This document shows, one piece after another, positions 15,907 through 25,269 of a stretch of DNA of 33,628 nt (within the stretch, counting starts at the first letter, position 1; every line of letters begins with the position of its first letter). The stretch covers positions 1-33,628 of the forward strand of contig NZ_BAMI01000018.1 in the NCBI RefSeq assembly GCF_000615765.1, written 5' to 3'. The notes under the pieces were generated by a model, which saw nothing but the letters and a program-made list of their open reading frames with translations, did not search any database and was not told where the DNA came from. The position numbers and the translations under genes are program-made. Source of the stretch: Ligilactobacillus equi DSM 15833 = JCM 10991 (lineage in GTDB: Bacteria > Bacillota > Bacilli > Lactobacillales > Lactobacillaceae).

Positions 15907-16644
15907 TTGATTACTTTATCTGGTATTATCGGTTCTGGGAAATCTAGCCTTACGGAAATTTTGGCCAACGAATTAGGAACCAAAGCGTATTACGAACCTG
16001 TAAAGGACAACCCTGTCTTGCCAATTTTCTATAAGGGAAATGAAATTGCTGCTAAAAAGCGAGCTCAAGGAGATAAGGATGCTACCAACCCTTATGCGTA
16101 CTTGTTACAAACTTTCTTCTTAAACCGTCGTTTCCAAATGATTAAGGCTGCGATGGTGGAAGATAACAATATCTTAGACCGCTCTATTTATGAAGACGAA
16201 ATCTTTATGAAGATGAATACAGAAATGGGTAATGCGACGGAAGTCGAATATGATATTTACAAGAGCTTACTTAACAATATGATGGAAGAATTGCCATTTG
16301 CTTCCCACAAGAAGTCTCCCGACTTGATGATTACCATTAAAGTTTCTTATGAAACGATGTTGAAACGTATCCAAAAGCGGGGACGGGAATATGAGCAAGT
16401 TGACCAAGATCCATCATTGGTTGATTACTACCAACGTTTGTTGAAGCAATACGATCAATGGATGGCCGAATATGATGCTTCGCCATTATTAATTATTGAT
16501 GGTGATAAGTATGATTTTGTATCGGATGTTAATGATCGTGTCGAAGTTTTAGAAACGATTGAAAACCGTTTAGTCGACTTGGGGAATTTAACTCAAGAAC
16601 AAGCTTTAGAATTACAAGCACAACACAAAAAACTAATTATATAA
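15907..16644 (+). CDS. Deoxynucleoside kinase (deoxyadenosine/deoxyguanosine kinase family)
   Basis: About 245 aa. It phosphorylates deoxynucleosides to dNMPs. P-loop LSGIIGSGKSSL (Lys12), EPVKDNPVLPIFY (base-binding Glu), NRRFQMIKAA, LDRSIYEDEIF (DRS catalytic motif), LKRIQKRGREYEQ (LID arginines) and LIIDGDKYDFV. Lactobacilli need such kinases because many depend on exogenous deoxynucleosides. The start is uncertain: no ATG is in frame near the domain boundary. I use TTG 15907 (giving MITLSG...), with AAAGGA at 15888-15893, 13 bases away; ATT 15904 is possible. Lactobacilli often carry tandem dAK/dGK genes, but only one is present here. Confidence 0.88.
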   Translation: MITLSGIIGSGKSSLTEILANELGTKAYYEPVKDNPVLPIFYKGNEIAAKKRAQGDKDATNPYAYLLQTFFLNRRFQMIKAAMVEDNNILDRSIYEDEIFMKMNTEMGNATEVEYDIYKSLLNNMMEELPFASHKKSPDLMITIKVSYETMLKRIQKRGREYEQVDQDPSLVDYYQRLLKQYDQWMAEYDASPLLIIDGDKYDFVSDVNDRVEVLETIENRLVDLGNLTQEQALELQAQHKKLII

Positions 16645-16646
16645 GA

Positions 16647-16669
16647 AGAGAGCCTACGGGCTCTTTTTT
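16647..16669 (+). terminator. Terminator after the deoxynucleoside kinase
   Basis: AGAGCC-TACG-GGCTCT stem followed by six T's. Confidence 0.85.
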
Positions 16670-16699
16670 GTTGTATAATGGCTGTGATGGAGGTGAAAC

Positions 16700-17571
16700 A
16701 TGAAAAATTTAAAGGTGACGTATCAGTGCTGTGGTGGCGCTTATTGCAATATTCTCTTCTATTTACGCTCGGAGTCTTAATGACCCGGATAGTAATGAAT
16801 GAATATCTCGGTCAAAGCCAAACTCAGGTACAAGCTAGTGGGTTACCCTATTTTCTCGGGATTTTTCTGGCGATGCTAGGCCTAAGACAAACTAATTTAA
16901 ATCAACTTTTGTGTCATCCAACCAGCCACAAAAGTCCAGATTGGTTAGTACTTGTTGCCATGATTTTAGTGATTTTAGGGATTCAAACTCTAACTACCCT
17001 TTATAGTCATGTTTTAGCGACACTTTTACATCGTTTTAACTATGGAATCCAAGCCCAGGTTGAAGCTTCAAGTGCTAATTCTACGACTTGGGGGATGTGG
17101 CTTTATTCAGTGATTTTAGCCCCCTTAACAGAGGAATTAGTTTTTCGGGGGTATATCCTTGGTAATTTGAAGCAATATGGTAGGTCTGTAGCCCTAGGAT
17201 TATCAGCATTTATGTTTGGACTATATCATATGAATGCTATTCAAACACCTTTTGCCTTTGCGATTGGGCTTATTTTAGGCTATTTAGCGCTTGAATATGG
17301 TTTGGTTTGGGCTATCATTTTTCACCTTGGGAATAATCTCTTTAGCGAAATAATGAATCAGGTAACGGATAAAACGTGGTTAATGGTTGACAACTTTGCG
17401 GGTTTGGTAGGAATTGCGGTGATTATTTACTTAGGAGTTAAGTTTTTTAAAATAAAAGTTCAATCACAAAAATTAAAAGATAAACTAGTGGTAAGTTTAT
17501 GGAATCCACCAGCCGTGATATACCTAGCTTATTGTTTCTATACTATTGTGGAATCATTGAATAATATTTAA
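16700..17571 (+). CDS. CPBP-family intramembrane metalloprotease (CAAX/Abi type)
   Basis: About 290 aa polytopic membrane protein. Conserved CPBP motifs, numbered from the open frame beginning 16678: EELVFRG (Glu152, Glu153, Arg157), FGLYHMNA (His184) and HLGNN (His216, Asn220), which form the metal site. Homologues act in prenyl-protein processing, self-immunity to bacteriocins or other unknown roles. The start is odd: the best ATG (16700, GGAGGTG at 16689-16695) is one frame away from the domain. Adding one A to the AAA run at 16711-16713 would join them (MKNLKGDVSVLWW). The in-frame ATG 16678 overlaps a TATAAT promoter element and has no ribosome site. No adjacent bacteriocin gene is visible. 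Confidence 0.85.
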
Positions 17572-17588
17572 AAAAATAAATAAAACGC

Positions 17589-17617
17589 TTGCAAAGAACA
17601 GTTAAAAAGATTATGAT
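17589..17617 (+). promoter_or_regulatory. Promoter of uspA with overlapping cre-like half-site
   Basis: TTGCAA (17589-17594), 17-base spacer, TATGAT (17612-17617). The bases AAACGCTTGCAA (17583-17594) match the CcpA cre consensus except for its first TG, so a weak cre may overlap the -35. Confidence 0.7.
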
Positions 17618-17650
17618 AAAGGTGAAAGATAAAGAAGGTAGGGGAAGAAC

Positions 17651-18121
17651 ATGAGTCAAGATTACAAGAAAATTTTAGTTACAATCGATGGTTCCAAAGG
17701 ATCAGAAATTGCCTTACAAACAGCCCTTGATATTTTAGAACGTTCCAAGGATGGACATTTAGACATCTTAAGTGTTTTAGATTTAAATTCTTTGGAATAT
17801 GGTGGTGCCGGCATTGCTTTAGATGGTGAAAAAATTTACCAAATAGAACAAGACAACGAAGAATACCTCCTTCAAAAACGTCAAAATATTCTTGACAAAT
17901 ACCACTTAGCACCGGAACAAGTAAGTGTGCACTTACGTTTCGGAAATCCTAAATCTGTAATCGTCAATGACTTCCAACCAGAATACGAAAATGATTTAAT
18001 CGTGGTGGGAGCAACAGGTAAGAATTTCTTACAAAGGATTATTGTCGGTTCTGTAGCTTCATATGTTACTCGTGCCGCCCGTTGTGATGTTTTAATTGCA
18101 AAAGACAGTAGCGTAGAATAA
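17651..18121 (+). CDS. Universal stress protein, UspA family
   Basis: 156 aa cytosolic alpha/beta protein. It begins YKKILVTIDGSKGSEIALQTAL and ends with the ATP-binding signature GATGKNFLQRIIVGSVASYV (G-2x-G-9x-G-S type) followed by CDVLIAKD, so an ATP-binding member is likely. Such proteins are induced by starvation or stress, but the molecular role is usually undefined. RBS TAGGGGAAG lies before ATG 17651. A monocistronic gene with its own promoter and terminator. Confidence 0.92.
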   Translation: MSQDYKKILVTIDGSKGSEIALQTALDILERSKDGHLDILSVLDLNSLEYGGAGIALDGEKIYQIEQDNEEYLLQKRQNILDKYHLAPEQVSVHLRFGNPKSVIVNDFQPEYENDLIVVGATGKNFLQRIIVGSVASYVTRAARCDVLIAKDSSVE

Positions 18122-18128
18122 GAATTGG

Positions 18129-18151
18129 GAAGTCTCTGGACTTCTTTTTTT
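18129..18151 (+). terminator. Terminator after uspA
   Basis: GAAGTC-TCTG-GACTTC stem with a seven-T tail. Confidence 0.85.
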
Positions 18152-18194
18152 ATGGAATTTTATTAAAAAATAATTGTAAAACTCTTAAAAAATA

Positions 18195-18223
18195 TTGACA
18201 AATAGCGACTTTTTTCTTATGAT
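18195..18223 (+). promoter_or_regulatory. Strong promoter of ilvE
   Basis: Consensus TTGACA (18195-18200), 17-base spacer, TATGAT (18218-18223). The leader is about 64 bases, so the apparent longer frame starting inside the promoter at 18195 is not the gene start. Confidence 0.88.
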
Positions 18224-18293
18224 AAAGGCATTAAATCTTCCCAAGTTATTTGGGATTAACTTGAACGTACATAGATTTAGGAGGAAAAAGCGT

Positions 18294-19319
18294 ATGGCTA
18301 AAGAAAAATTAGAAGATTTAGAATGGACTAATTTAGGGTTTAAATATCGTGACTTACCATATAGTTTTCAAGCCGTGTATAAGGATGGTGCTTGGCAAGA
18401 AGGTGGTCTGACTGAAGATTCCACGATTGTTTTATCTGAAGCTGCGCAAGTGCTTCATTATGGACAAGAAGTCTTCGAGGGCTTGAAGGCTTACCGCTGG
18501 AAAGATGGAAGTTTGCACCTATTCCGTCCTGAAGAAAATGCAGCGCGCTTACGTCGTTCTGCTGAACGGATGTCAATGGCACCTTATCCTGAAGACAAAT
18601 TTGTTGAAGCATGTAAAGAAGTTGTGAAAGCTAATGCTGATTTTGTTCCGCCATATGGATCAGGCGGGACGTTATATCTCCGTCCATTTTTGATTGGTTC
18701 TGAACCCATTGTAGGGGTGGATGCCGCTCAGGAATATATTTTTAGAATTTACGCTACCCCTGTAGGGGCCTACATTAATGGTTTACACCCAGCGGCTTAT
18801 ATGGTTTCAGCCTATGACCGTGCAGCTCATGCCGGGACTGGTCGAGCTAAGACTTCAGGAAACTACGCTGCTAGTCTTTACCCTCACGAATTAGCTAAGA
18901 AATTAGGTTATGCAGATGCCTTATACTTAGATCCACGCGAACACAAATATGTGGATGAATTTGGGGGTGCCAACTTCTTTGGAATTACCAAGGAAGGTAA
19001 CTTTGTCACTCCTAAATCAGTTTCAGTTTTACCATCAATCACTAAGAAATCTCTCTTGGTAGTAGCGCAAGACTTGGGGTTGAATCCTCAAGAAGTGCGT
19101 ATTCCATTTGATGAAATAGATGACTTAGTAGAAGCCGGAGCGATGGGGACAGCTGCTGTTATTTCACCAGTGGGCTCTTTAACTTACAATGATGAAAAAC
19201 ACGTCTTCTACTCCGAAACAGAAGCCGGACCTATTACAACCAAGTTATATGAAACTTTAACTGGGATTCAAAATGGTGATTTACCAGATACACATAATTG
19301 GACGGTACCGGTCGAATAA
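18294..19319 (+). CDS. ilvE: Branched-chain amino acid aminotransferase
   Basis: 341 aa, PLP-dependent fold-type IV. It interconverts Leu/Ile/Val and their 2-oxo acids with 2-oxoglutarate/Glu. ATG 18294 follows TAGGAGG. Markers: QVLHYGQEVFEGLKAYRW, LYLRPFLIGSE, GRAKTSGNYAAS with the PLP Lys186, YLDPREHKYVDEFGGANFFGI, and GTAAVISPVGSL (phosphate cup). Length and the EFGGANFF motif fit the group II enzymes of Firmicutes. Monocistronic. In lactobacilli without BCAA biosynthesis it serves mainly catabolism and flavour-compound formation (general knowledge). Confidence 0.96.
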   Translation: MAKEKLEDLEWTNLGFKYRDLPYSFQAVYKDGAWQEGGLTEDSTIVLSEAAQVLHYGQEVFEGLKAYRWKDGSLHLFRPEENAARLRRSAERMSMAPYPEDKFVEACKEVVKANADFVPPYGSGGTLYLRPFLIGSEPIVGVDAAQEYIFRIYATPVGAYINGLHPAAYMVSAYDRAAHAGTGRAKTSGNYAASLYPHELAKKLGYADALYLDPREHKYVDEFGGANFFGITKEGNFVTPKSVSVLPSITKKSLLVVAQDLGLNPQEVRIPFDEIDDLVEAGAMGTAAVISPVGSLTYNDEKHVFYSETEAGPITTKLYETLTGIQNGDLPDTHNWTVPVE

Positions 19320-19330
19320 ATTAAAATATG

Positions 19331-19361
19331 AAAGCACTTCTCAGGGGAGAAGTGCTTTTTT
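19331..19361 (+). terminator. Terminator after ilvE
   Basis: 12-bp stem AAAGCACTTCTC / GAGAAGTGCTTT with a T-run. Confidence 0.9.
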
Positions 19362-19430
19362 GTAAGCCTTTCAAAAGAGAAAAAAGCGAAAATATAAGAA
19401 AAAAAGCTTAAACCAAAATTAAAATTTACA

Positions 19431-19445
19431 CATTTTCAGAAAAAA
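19431..19445 (+). promoter_or_regulatory. CodY-box-like motif upstream of the MFS exporter gene
   Basis: CATTTTCAGAAAAAA matches 12 of 15 positions of AATTTTCWGAAAATT. It lies about 80 bases upstream of the TTG start. Chance matches are common in AT-rich DNA, and many lactobacilli lack CodY. Confidence 0.3.
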
Positions 19446-19526
19446 GACTTACGAAGTTTGGAAAAAATTTGCTAAGATAAGCAACAGCTCAAAGAGAGTT
19501 AAATTTAGAGAAAAGAGGATTTTATT

Positions 19527-20966
19527 TTGGAAAACTCAAGTAAAGCGACTTTTACAAAAGCACGCGTACCTGTGAAACATCCTTGGCTTGCTATGGCTGG
19601 GATGTTGATGGGGGCTTTTGTAGGGATGCTTTCAGAAACATCACTTAATATTGCCTTACCTAAATTAGAAGTGGCCTTAGGGGTTGGAACGTCTACCCTT
19701 CAATGGCTAGTAACTGGTTATATGTTAGTGATTGGAATTGTTTTACCATTTTCAAGCTTAATTTCAAAATGGTTTACTACCCGTCAAACAATTATCTTCG
19801 CTTTATGTGCCTTTATTTTAGGGGCAGTTATCTCTGCCTTGGCACCAAATTTTGCCATTGTTCTAACGGGGCGTATGATTCAAGGAATTGGAACTGGGTT
19901 AATTTTACCGCTAATGTTTACGGTGGCGATGCAAATTTTTCCACCACATAAATTAGGGGCGGCCATGGGGGTTAATGCCTTGGTAATCATGTTTGCGCCA
20001 GCAATTGGACCTACTTTAACCGGACTTTTATTAGCTAAATTATCTTGGCGTTGGATTTTCTGGGCCTTTGCGATTATTTTAGTAGTTGCTTTAGTTTTCG
20101 CCGTTCTACACTTAAAGAACATTGCTGAACTTACTCGGCCGAAAGTTGACTTTTTATCTTTAGTCTCTTCTGCAGTTGGTTTCGGGGCCTTAGTGATGGG
20201 TGCTAGTTTTGCCAGTGAAAATGGTTGGGGTTCACCATTAGTTTTAGGTTTATTAATTTTAGGACTGGTGGTCTTGGTATTCTACGTTCACCGTCAATTA
20301 CACCTGGAACATCCAATTTTGAACCTGAAAGTTTTTGCTAACCCTTCCTTTAGAATCGGTGCTTTAATTGTGATGGTTGACTTTGGGGTTATCTTGTCAG
20401 CTATGTACCTTTTCCCTCAATACATTCAAAATGGGATGGGTTTGCCTGTTGCTATGACTGGGATTATCATGTTACCTGGTGGGGTGGTTAATGCTATTGT
20501 CTCTGCCATTTCCGGACGGATGTATGATAACTTTGGGGCCCAAATTCCAGCGAGGGTTGGTTTTGTGATTGCCATTATTGGGGCCGTGATGCTAATTATG
20601 GTGCAGCCAGATTCTTCCATTGCTTATGTAATTGCAGCTCATATTATCTTGATGATTGGTTGTCCTTTAGCGATGTCACCATCTCAGACACACGCCTTGA
20701 ATGCCTTGCGGGGGCCTCAAAGCGCTGATGGGAGTACAATTATGAATACTTTACAACAAATTGTCGGGGCGATTGCAACGGCCTTAGCAACTAGTTGTTT
20801 AGTTTTGGGTCAGAGTGCCTATGATGGAGGCAACAAACAAGCTGCCTTTACAAATGGGGTGCACTATGGTTTTTACTTTACTTTGGTTCTAACAATTATC
20901 GGTTTGATTTTAGCTTTGATGTTAAAACGAAATAAGCCAAGTTCAGATGTAAACTTCGATAAATAA
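19527..20966 (+). CDS. MFS multidrug exporter, DHA2 (EmrB/QacA) family
   Basis: 479 aa, TTG start 19527 behind AAGAGGA. A polytopic membrane protein, probably 14 helices. Family features: ETSLNIALPKLEVALGV (motif D1 region of DHA2), LQWLVTGYMLVIGIVLPFSS, GRMIQGIGTGLILPLMF, the antiporter motif C LVIMFAPAIGPTLTGLLL, and WRWIFWAF. Drug:H+ antiport is the usual function; the substrate cannot be read from sequence. It stands alone, and a homologue lies at 29957-31315. Its promoter is weak (TTACGA...TAAGAT, about 19444-19480). Confidence 0.92.
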   Translation: MENSSKATFTKARVPVKHPWLAMAGMLMGAFVGMLSETSLNIALPKLEVALGVGTSTLQWLVTGYMLVIGIVLPFSSLISKWFTTRQTIIFALCAFILGAVISALAPNFAIVLTGRMIQGIGTGLILPLMFTVAMQIFPPHKLGAAMGVNALVIMFAPAIGPTLTGLLLAKLSWRWIFWAFAIILVVALVFAVLHLKNIAELTRPKVDFLSLVSSAVGFGALVMGASFASENGWGSPLVLGLLILGLVVLVFYVHRQLHLEHPILNLKVFANPSFRIGALIVMVDFGVILSAMYLFPQYIQNGMGLPVAMTGIIMLPGGVVNAIVSAISGRMYDNFGAQIPARVGFVIAIIGAVMLIMVQPDSSIAYVIAAHIILMIGCPLAMSPSQTHALNALRGPQSADGSTIMNTLQQIVGAIATALATSCLVLGQSAYDGGNKQAAFTNGVHYGFYFTLVLTIIGLILALMLKRNKPSSDVNFDK

Positions 20967-20993
20967 AGACTACAAGTTAATCAATAAGACACT

Positions 20994-21033
20994 AAAGACA
21001 CGTTTTCTTCAAATTTAGGAAAACGTGTCTTTT
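20994..21033. terminator. Bidirectional terminator after the MFS gene
   Basis: Perfect 14-bp stem AAAGACACGTTTTC / GAAAACGTGTCTTT, 11-base loop, shared with the converging small membrane-protein gene. Confidence 0.9.
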
Positions 21034-21035
21034 GA

Positions 21036-21275
21036 TTAATTTTGTTCTTTGTGCTCGTCTGTTTGGGTTTGATATTTTTTCTTGAGGAAAATTACTAAAA
21101 CGGTGATGGAGGCAAAGATTCCGGTAAAAAAGATTAAATCAAGTAGAACAAAGATAATTAGGAAAGCAGTGGCAAGTTTGGTCATTAAAACCCAAAAAGT
21201 AAACGCTAAGCTCAAAGATCCACCAATCCAGGAAATAATAGCAGCTATGATTAGAATTTTAACCAATTTGTTCAT
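21036..21275 (-). CDS. Small membrane protein, 79 aa, unknown function
   Basis: MNKLVKILIIAAIISWIGGSL... contains two hydrophobic segments (about 5-27 and 33-62) and ends with a charged, Gln/Glu/Lys-rich tail (KKKYQTQTDEHKEQN) probably in the cytosol. ATG 21275 has GAGG 9 bases upstream; TTG 21281 is an alternative start but is too close to the GAGG. I do not recognise the family. It ends at the shared terminator and is divergent from the pdh operon. Confidence 0.65.
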   Translation of the reverse strand: MNKLVKILIIAAIISWIGGSLSLAFTFWVLMTKLATAFLIIFVLLDLIFFTGIFASITVLVIFLKKKYQTQTDEHKEQN

Positions 21276-21358
21276 TGGCAAGAACCTCGTTTTTATTTTC
21301 GATTATACCATAATCAAGATTAATTATTTCTTATGAAAATATAGATTTCGATAATATT

Positions 21359-21373
21359 TGTAAGCGTTTTACA
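21359..21373. promoter_or_regulatory. cre-like palindrome upstream of pdhA
   Basis: TGTAAGCGTTTTACA: arms TGTAA/TTACA around GCG. It is one T longer than a perfect CcpA site (TGTAAGCGTTTACA). Confidence 0.45.
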
Positions 21374-21390
21374 TGTGATTGTAATCACAT
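21373..21390. promoter_or_regulatory. CRP/FNR-family operator-like palindrome
   Basis: ATGTGATTGTAATCACAT is a perfect 8-bp-arm inverted repeat carrying TGTGA-N6-TCACA, the canonical CRP/FNR-superfamily site (ArcR/Flp-type regulators in Firmicutes). Its centre lies about 95 bases upstream of the pdhA -35, next to the cre-like element. Confidence 0.6.
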
Positions 21391-21476
21391 AAGATGAAAA
21401 ATTATTTTTTTTTATTAACAAAAAACATTGATATAGCGGAATAACTTGAAATTATAAAAGTAAAAAAATCACAATG

Positions 21477-21505
21477 TTTACAAAGGTTTTCCATGATAGT
21501 AAAAT
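21477..21505 (+). promoter_or_regulatory. Promoter of the pdh operon
   Basis: TTTACA (21477-21482), 17-base spacer, TAAAAT (21500-21505); start about 21512. Confidence 0.65.
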
Positions 21506-21510
21506 ACTCA

Positions 21511-22681
<1,171 letters not shown>

Positions 22682-22682
22682 T

Positions 22683-23660
22683 ATGGCTAAAACAACAATG
22701 ATCAAAGCTATTACACAAGCTTTGGACCAAGAATTAAAACGTGACGATAAGGTCTTGATCTTTGGTGAAGACGTTGGTAAAAATGGTGGGGTTTTCCGGG
22801 CCACTGAAGGCTTGCAAGCAACCCACGGTGAAGACCGTGTTTTCGATACTCCTTTAGCTGAATCTGGAATTGGTGGTTTGACTTTAGGTTTAGCGACCCA
22901 AGGTTTCCGTCCCGTACCAGAAATCCAATTTTTCGGTTTTCTATTTGAAGTGATGGATTCTGTAGCTGCGCAAATCTCACGGACACACTATCGTATGGGT
23001 GGTACGGTTAAGATGCCGGTAACGATTCGTTCGCCATTTGGTGGGGGGGTACACACACCAGAATTACACTCAGATAGTTTAGAAGGTTTAGTAGCACAAA
23101 CTCCAGGGATTCGTGTGGTAATCCCTTCTGGTCCATATGACGCTAAAGGTTTATTGATTTCCTCAATTCGTTCTGATGACCCCGTGGTCTTCTTGGAACA
23201 TATGAAGCTATACCGTTCAATTAAGGAAGAAGTTCCTGAAGAAGAATATACTTTACCATTGGACAAGGCGGCTGTGAAGCGCGAAGGTAAGGATGTTTCC
23301 ATTATTACCTATGGCTACATGGTACAAGAAAGCTTGAAGGCAGCTGAAGAATTAGCTAAGGAAGGAATTGACGTTGAAGTCTTAGATTTACGTACAGTGT
23401 CACCACTGGATGAAGCAGCCATCGTAGAAACTGTGAAGAAGACTGGTAAGGCTGTTATCGTGCAAGAAGCCCAACGTCAAGCTGGGGTTGCCGCAGCCGT
23501 AGCTTCGGTAATTGTCGAAAAAGCTGCTTTATACTTAGATACACCAGTTGGTCGGGTATCTGCGCCTGACACACCATATCCATTCAGTGAAGCTGAGGAT
23601 GACTGGTTACCAAATAAGCAAGATATCATTGCACAAGTACGAGAAACTGTAAATTTTTAA
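22683..23660 (+). CDS. pdhB: Pyruvate dehydrogenase E1 beta
   Basis: 325 aa, the transketolase-like partner of PdhA in the alpha2-beta2 E1 heterotetramer. Markers: [35 protein letters not shown], the conserved PEIQFFGF region (ThDP cofactor Glu), [37 protein letters not shown], and [16 protein letters not shown] at the C-terminus. AAGGAGG lies inside the end of pdhA, so translation is coupled. No defects seen. Confidence 0.96.
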   Translation: MAKTTMIKAITQALDQELKRDDKVLIFGEDVGKNGGVFRATEGLQATHGEDRVFDTPLAESGIGGLTLGLATQGFRPVPEIQFFGFLFEVMDSVAAQISRTHYRMGGTVKMPVTIRSPFGGGVHTPELHSDSLEGLVAQTPGIRVVIPSGPYDAKGLLISSIRSDDPVVFLEHMKLYRSIKEEVPEEEYTLPLDKAAVKREGKDVSIITYGYMVQESLKAAEELAKEGIDVEVLDLRTVSPLDEAAIVETVKKTGKAVIVQEAQRQAGVAAAVASVIVEKAALYLDTPVGRVSAPDTPYPFSEAEDDWLPNKQDIIAQVRETVNF

Positions 23661-23675
23661 GAGGTGGGCAAGAAA

Positions 23676-25259
23676 ATGAGCAAATACCAATTTAAATTAC
23701 CAGATATCGGTGAAGGAATCGCCGAAGGAACAGTCGGTGAATGGCACGTTAAAGTCGGTGACACGGTTAAGGTAGATGACGACTTAGTTCAAATCGAAAA
23801 TGATAAATCAGTTGAAGAAATTCCCTCCCCAATTGCTGGGAAAATTACGGCTATCTTAGTTTCCGAAGGGGAAACAGCTGAAGTAGGTCAACCCTTAGTT
23901 GAATTAGAAGTTGCTGAAGGTGAAGGAAACGTGGACGAAGTCACGACTTCAGCTACCGCTGCCACTCCAGCCGGTGGTAGTGATATTTACCACTTTAATT
24001 TACCTGATATTGGTGAAGGAATTGCTGAAGGAACAGTCGGTGAATGGCACGTTAAAGTCGGTGACACAGTGAAGGAAGATGATGACTTAGTTCAAATTGA
24101 AAATGACAAATCAGTTGAAGAAATCCCATCCCCAGTTACTGGTACGGTGACAGCCATCTTAGTTTCCGAAGGTGAAACGGCTGAAGTAGGTCAACCATTG
24201 GTTGAATTCTCTGTGGCTGCTGGTCAAGGAAATGCGACAGCATCTGCGGGAACAACACCAACCGCAGTCGCTGTTCCTGTAACCTCGGCTAACGTTCCTG
24301 TTGTAGGTCAACCTCAAGACCATAGTTTACCTGTCTTAGCTATGCCTTCAGTACGGGCTTACGCGCGTGAAAAAGGTGTTGATTTAGCTCAAGTTAAAGG
24401 AACGGGTAACCACGGTCAAATCTTAAAAGTTGATGTGGATAAGTTCTTGACTAATGGTCCTGCAACACCTGAAAACAAAGTTGTACCTGAAGTTGATGTG
24501 CGTGAAGCAGCTCCAGCAAAGGAAACAGCTGTTGCAGCCGTTGCCGATGCCCAATTCCCAGAACATCGTGAAAAGATGAACGGTATCCGGAAGGCAACTG
24601 CTAAAGCGGTGGTACGTAATGTTCAAGAAATTCCACACATCCACTTGTTTGATGAAGTAGTGGTTGATAAGCTGTGGAATCACCGTAAGAAGTACAAGGA
24701 ATTAGCTGCAAGTCATGATGTGAAGTTAACTTTCCTAGCTTACGTGGTTAAGGCTTTATCCGTAGTGATGAAGGAATACCCAATTTTCAATTCAACGGTT
24801 GATATGGATAACCAAGAATCAGTCTTTAAAGACTACATTAATATTGGGATTGCTACCGATACACCTAAAGGTCTCTTCATGCCTAACATTAAGAATGCTG
24901 ACCAATTAAGCCTCTTTAACATCGCGCGGGCAATTTCTGCTAACACAGCCAAAGCTAAAGACGGTAAATTATCTTCAGCAGATATGAACCATACGGGAAT
25001 GTCAATTACAAACATCGGTTCCGTTGGCGGTGGTTTCTTTACCCCATTAATTAACTGGCCAGAAGTTGCTATCTTAGGTATCGGTAAGATTGCTCAAGAA
25101 CCAGTTGTTGACGCTGAAGGTGAAATTAGTGTTGCTCGTGTCCTCAAGTTATCATTAGCTGTCGACCACCGTGTAATTGACGGGGCAACTGCACAAAAGG
25201 CATTGAACCGCTTGAAAGAATTATTAAGCGACCCTGAATTATTATTGATGGAAGGATAG
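23676..25259 (+). CDS. pdhC: Dihydrolipoamide acetyltransferase (PDH E2), two lipoyl domains
   Basis: 527 aa. Lipoyl domain 1 (about 1-80, lipoyl Lys44 in [11 protein letters not shown]) and lipoyl domain 2 (about 102-181, Lys145) are nearly identical. Ala/Thr/Pro linkers lead to a peripheral-subunit-binding domain ([20 protein letters not shown], about 220-255) and the catalytic domain, with [14 protein letters not shown] carrying His and Asp. It transfers the acetyl group to CoA and forms the core that binds E1 and E3. ATG 23676 follows GAGGTGGG; a GTG at 23664 in the same frame is part of that site. Intact. Confidence 0.96.
   Translation: MSKYQFKLPDIGEGIAEGTVGEWHVKVGDTVKVDDDLVQIENDKSVEEIPSPIAGKITAILVSEGETAEVGQPLVELEVAEGEGNVDEVTTSATAATPAGGSDIYHFNLPDIGEGIAEGTVGEWHVKVGDTVKEDDDLVQIENDKSVEEIPSPVTGTVTAILVSEGETAEVGQPLVEFSVAAGQGNATASAGTTPTAVAVPVTSANVPVVGQPQDHSLPVLAMPSVRAYAREKGVDLAQVKGTGNHGQILKVDVDKFLTNGPATPENKVVPEVDVREAAPAKETAVAAVADAQFPEHREKMNGIRKATAKAVVRNVQEIPHIHLFDEVVVDKLWNHRKKYKELAASHDVKLTFLAYVVKALSVVMKEYPIFNSTVDMDNQESVFKDYINIGIATDTPKGLFMPNIKNADQLSLFNIARAISANTAKAKDGKLSSADMNHTGMSITNIGSVGGGFFTPLINWPEVAILGIGKIAQEPVVDAEGEISVARVLKLSLAVDHRVIDGATAQKALNRLKELLSDPELLLMEG
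23697..24213 (+). repeat. Near-identical tandem lipoyl-domain repeat (303-base period)
   Basis: The two lipoyl domain segments (about 23697-23910 and 24000-24213) share long identical blocks, such as the segment beginning GAAGGAACAGTCGGTGAATG, at an exact 303-base (101-codon) offset. The high nucleotide identity, including at silent sites, suggests recent duplication or gene conversion. Confidence 0.85.
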
Positions 25260-25269
25260 TGAATAGGTA

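Noticed and set aside
15711-15983. Longer N-terminus for the deoxyribosyltransferase
   Set aside because: It extends through the divergent promoter region into the opposite-strand kinase gene; ATG 15710 has a good ribosome site and gives the family length.
18195-18293. Longer N-terminus for IlvE
   Set aside because: The extra frame begins inside the TTGACA promoter element. ATG 18294 has a strong ribosome site and matches family length.
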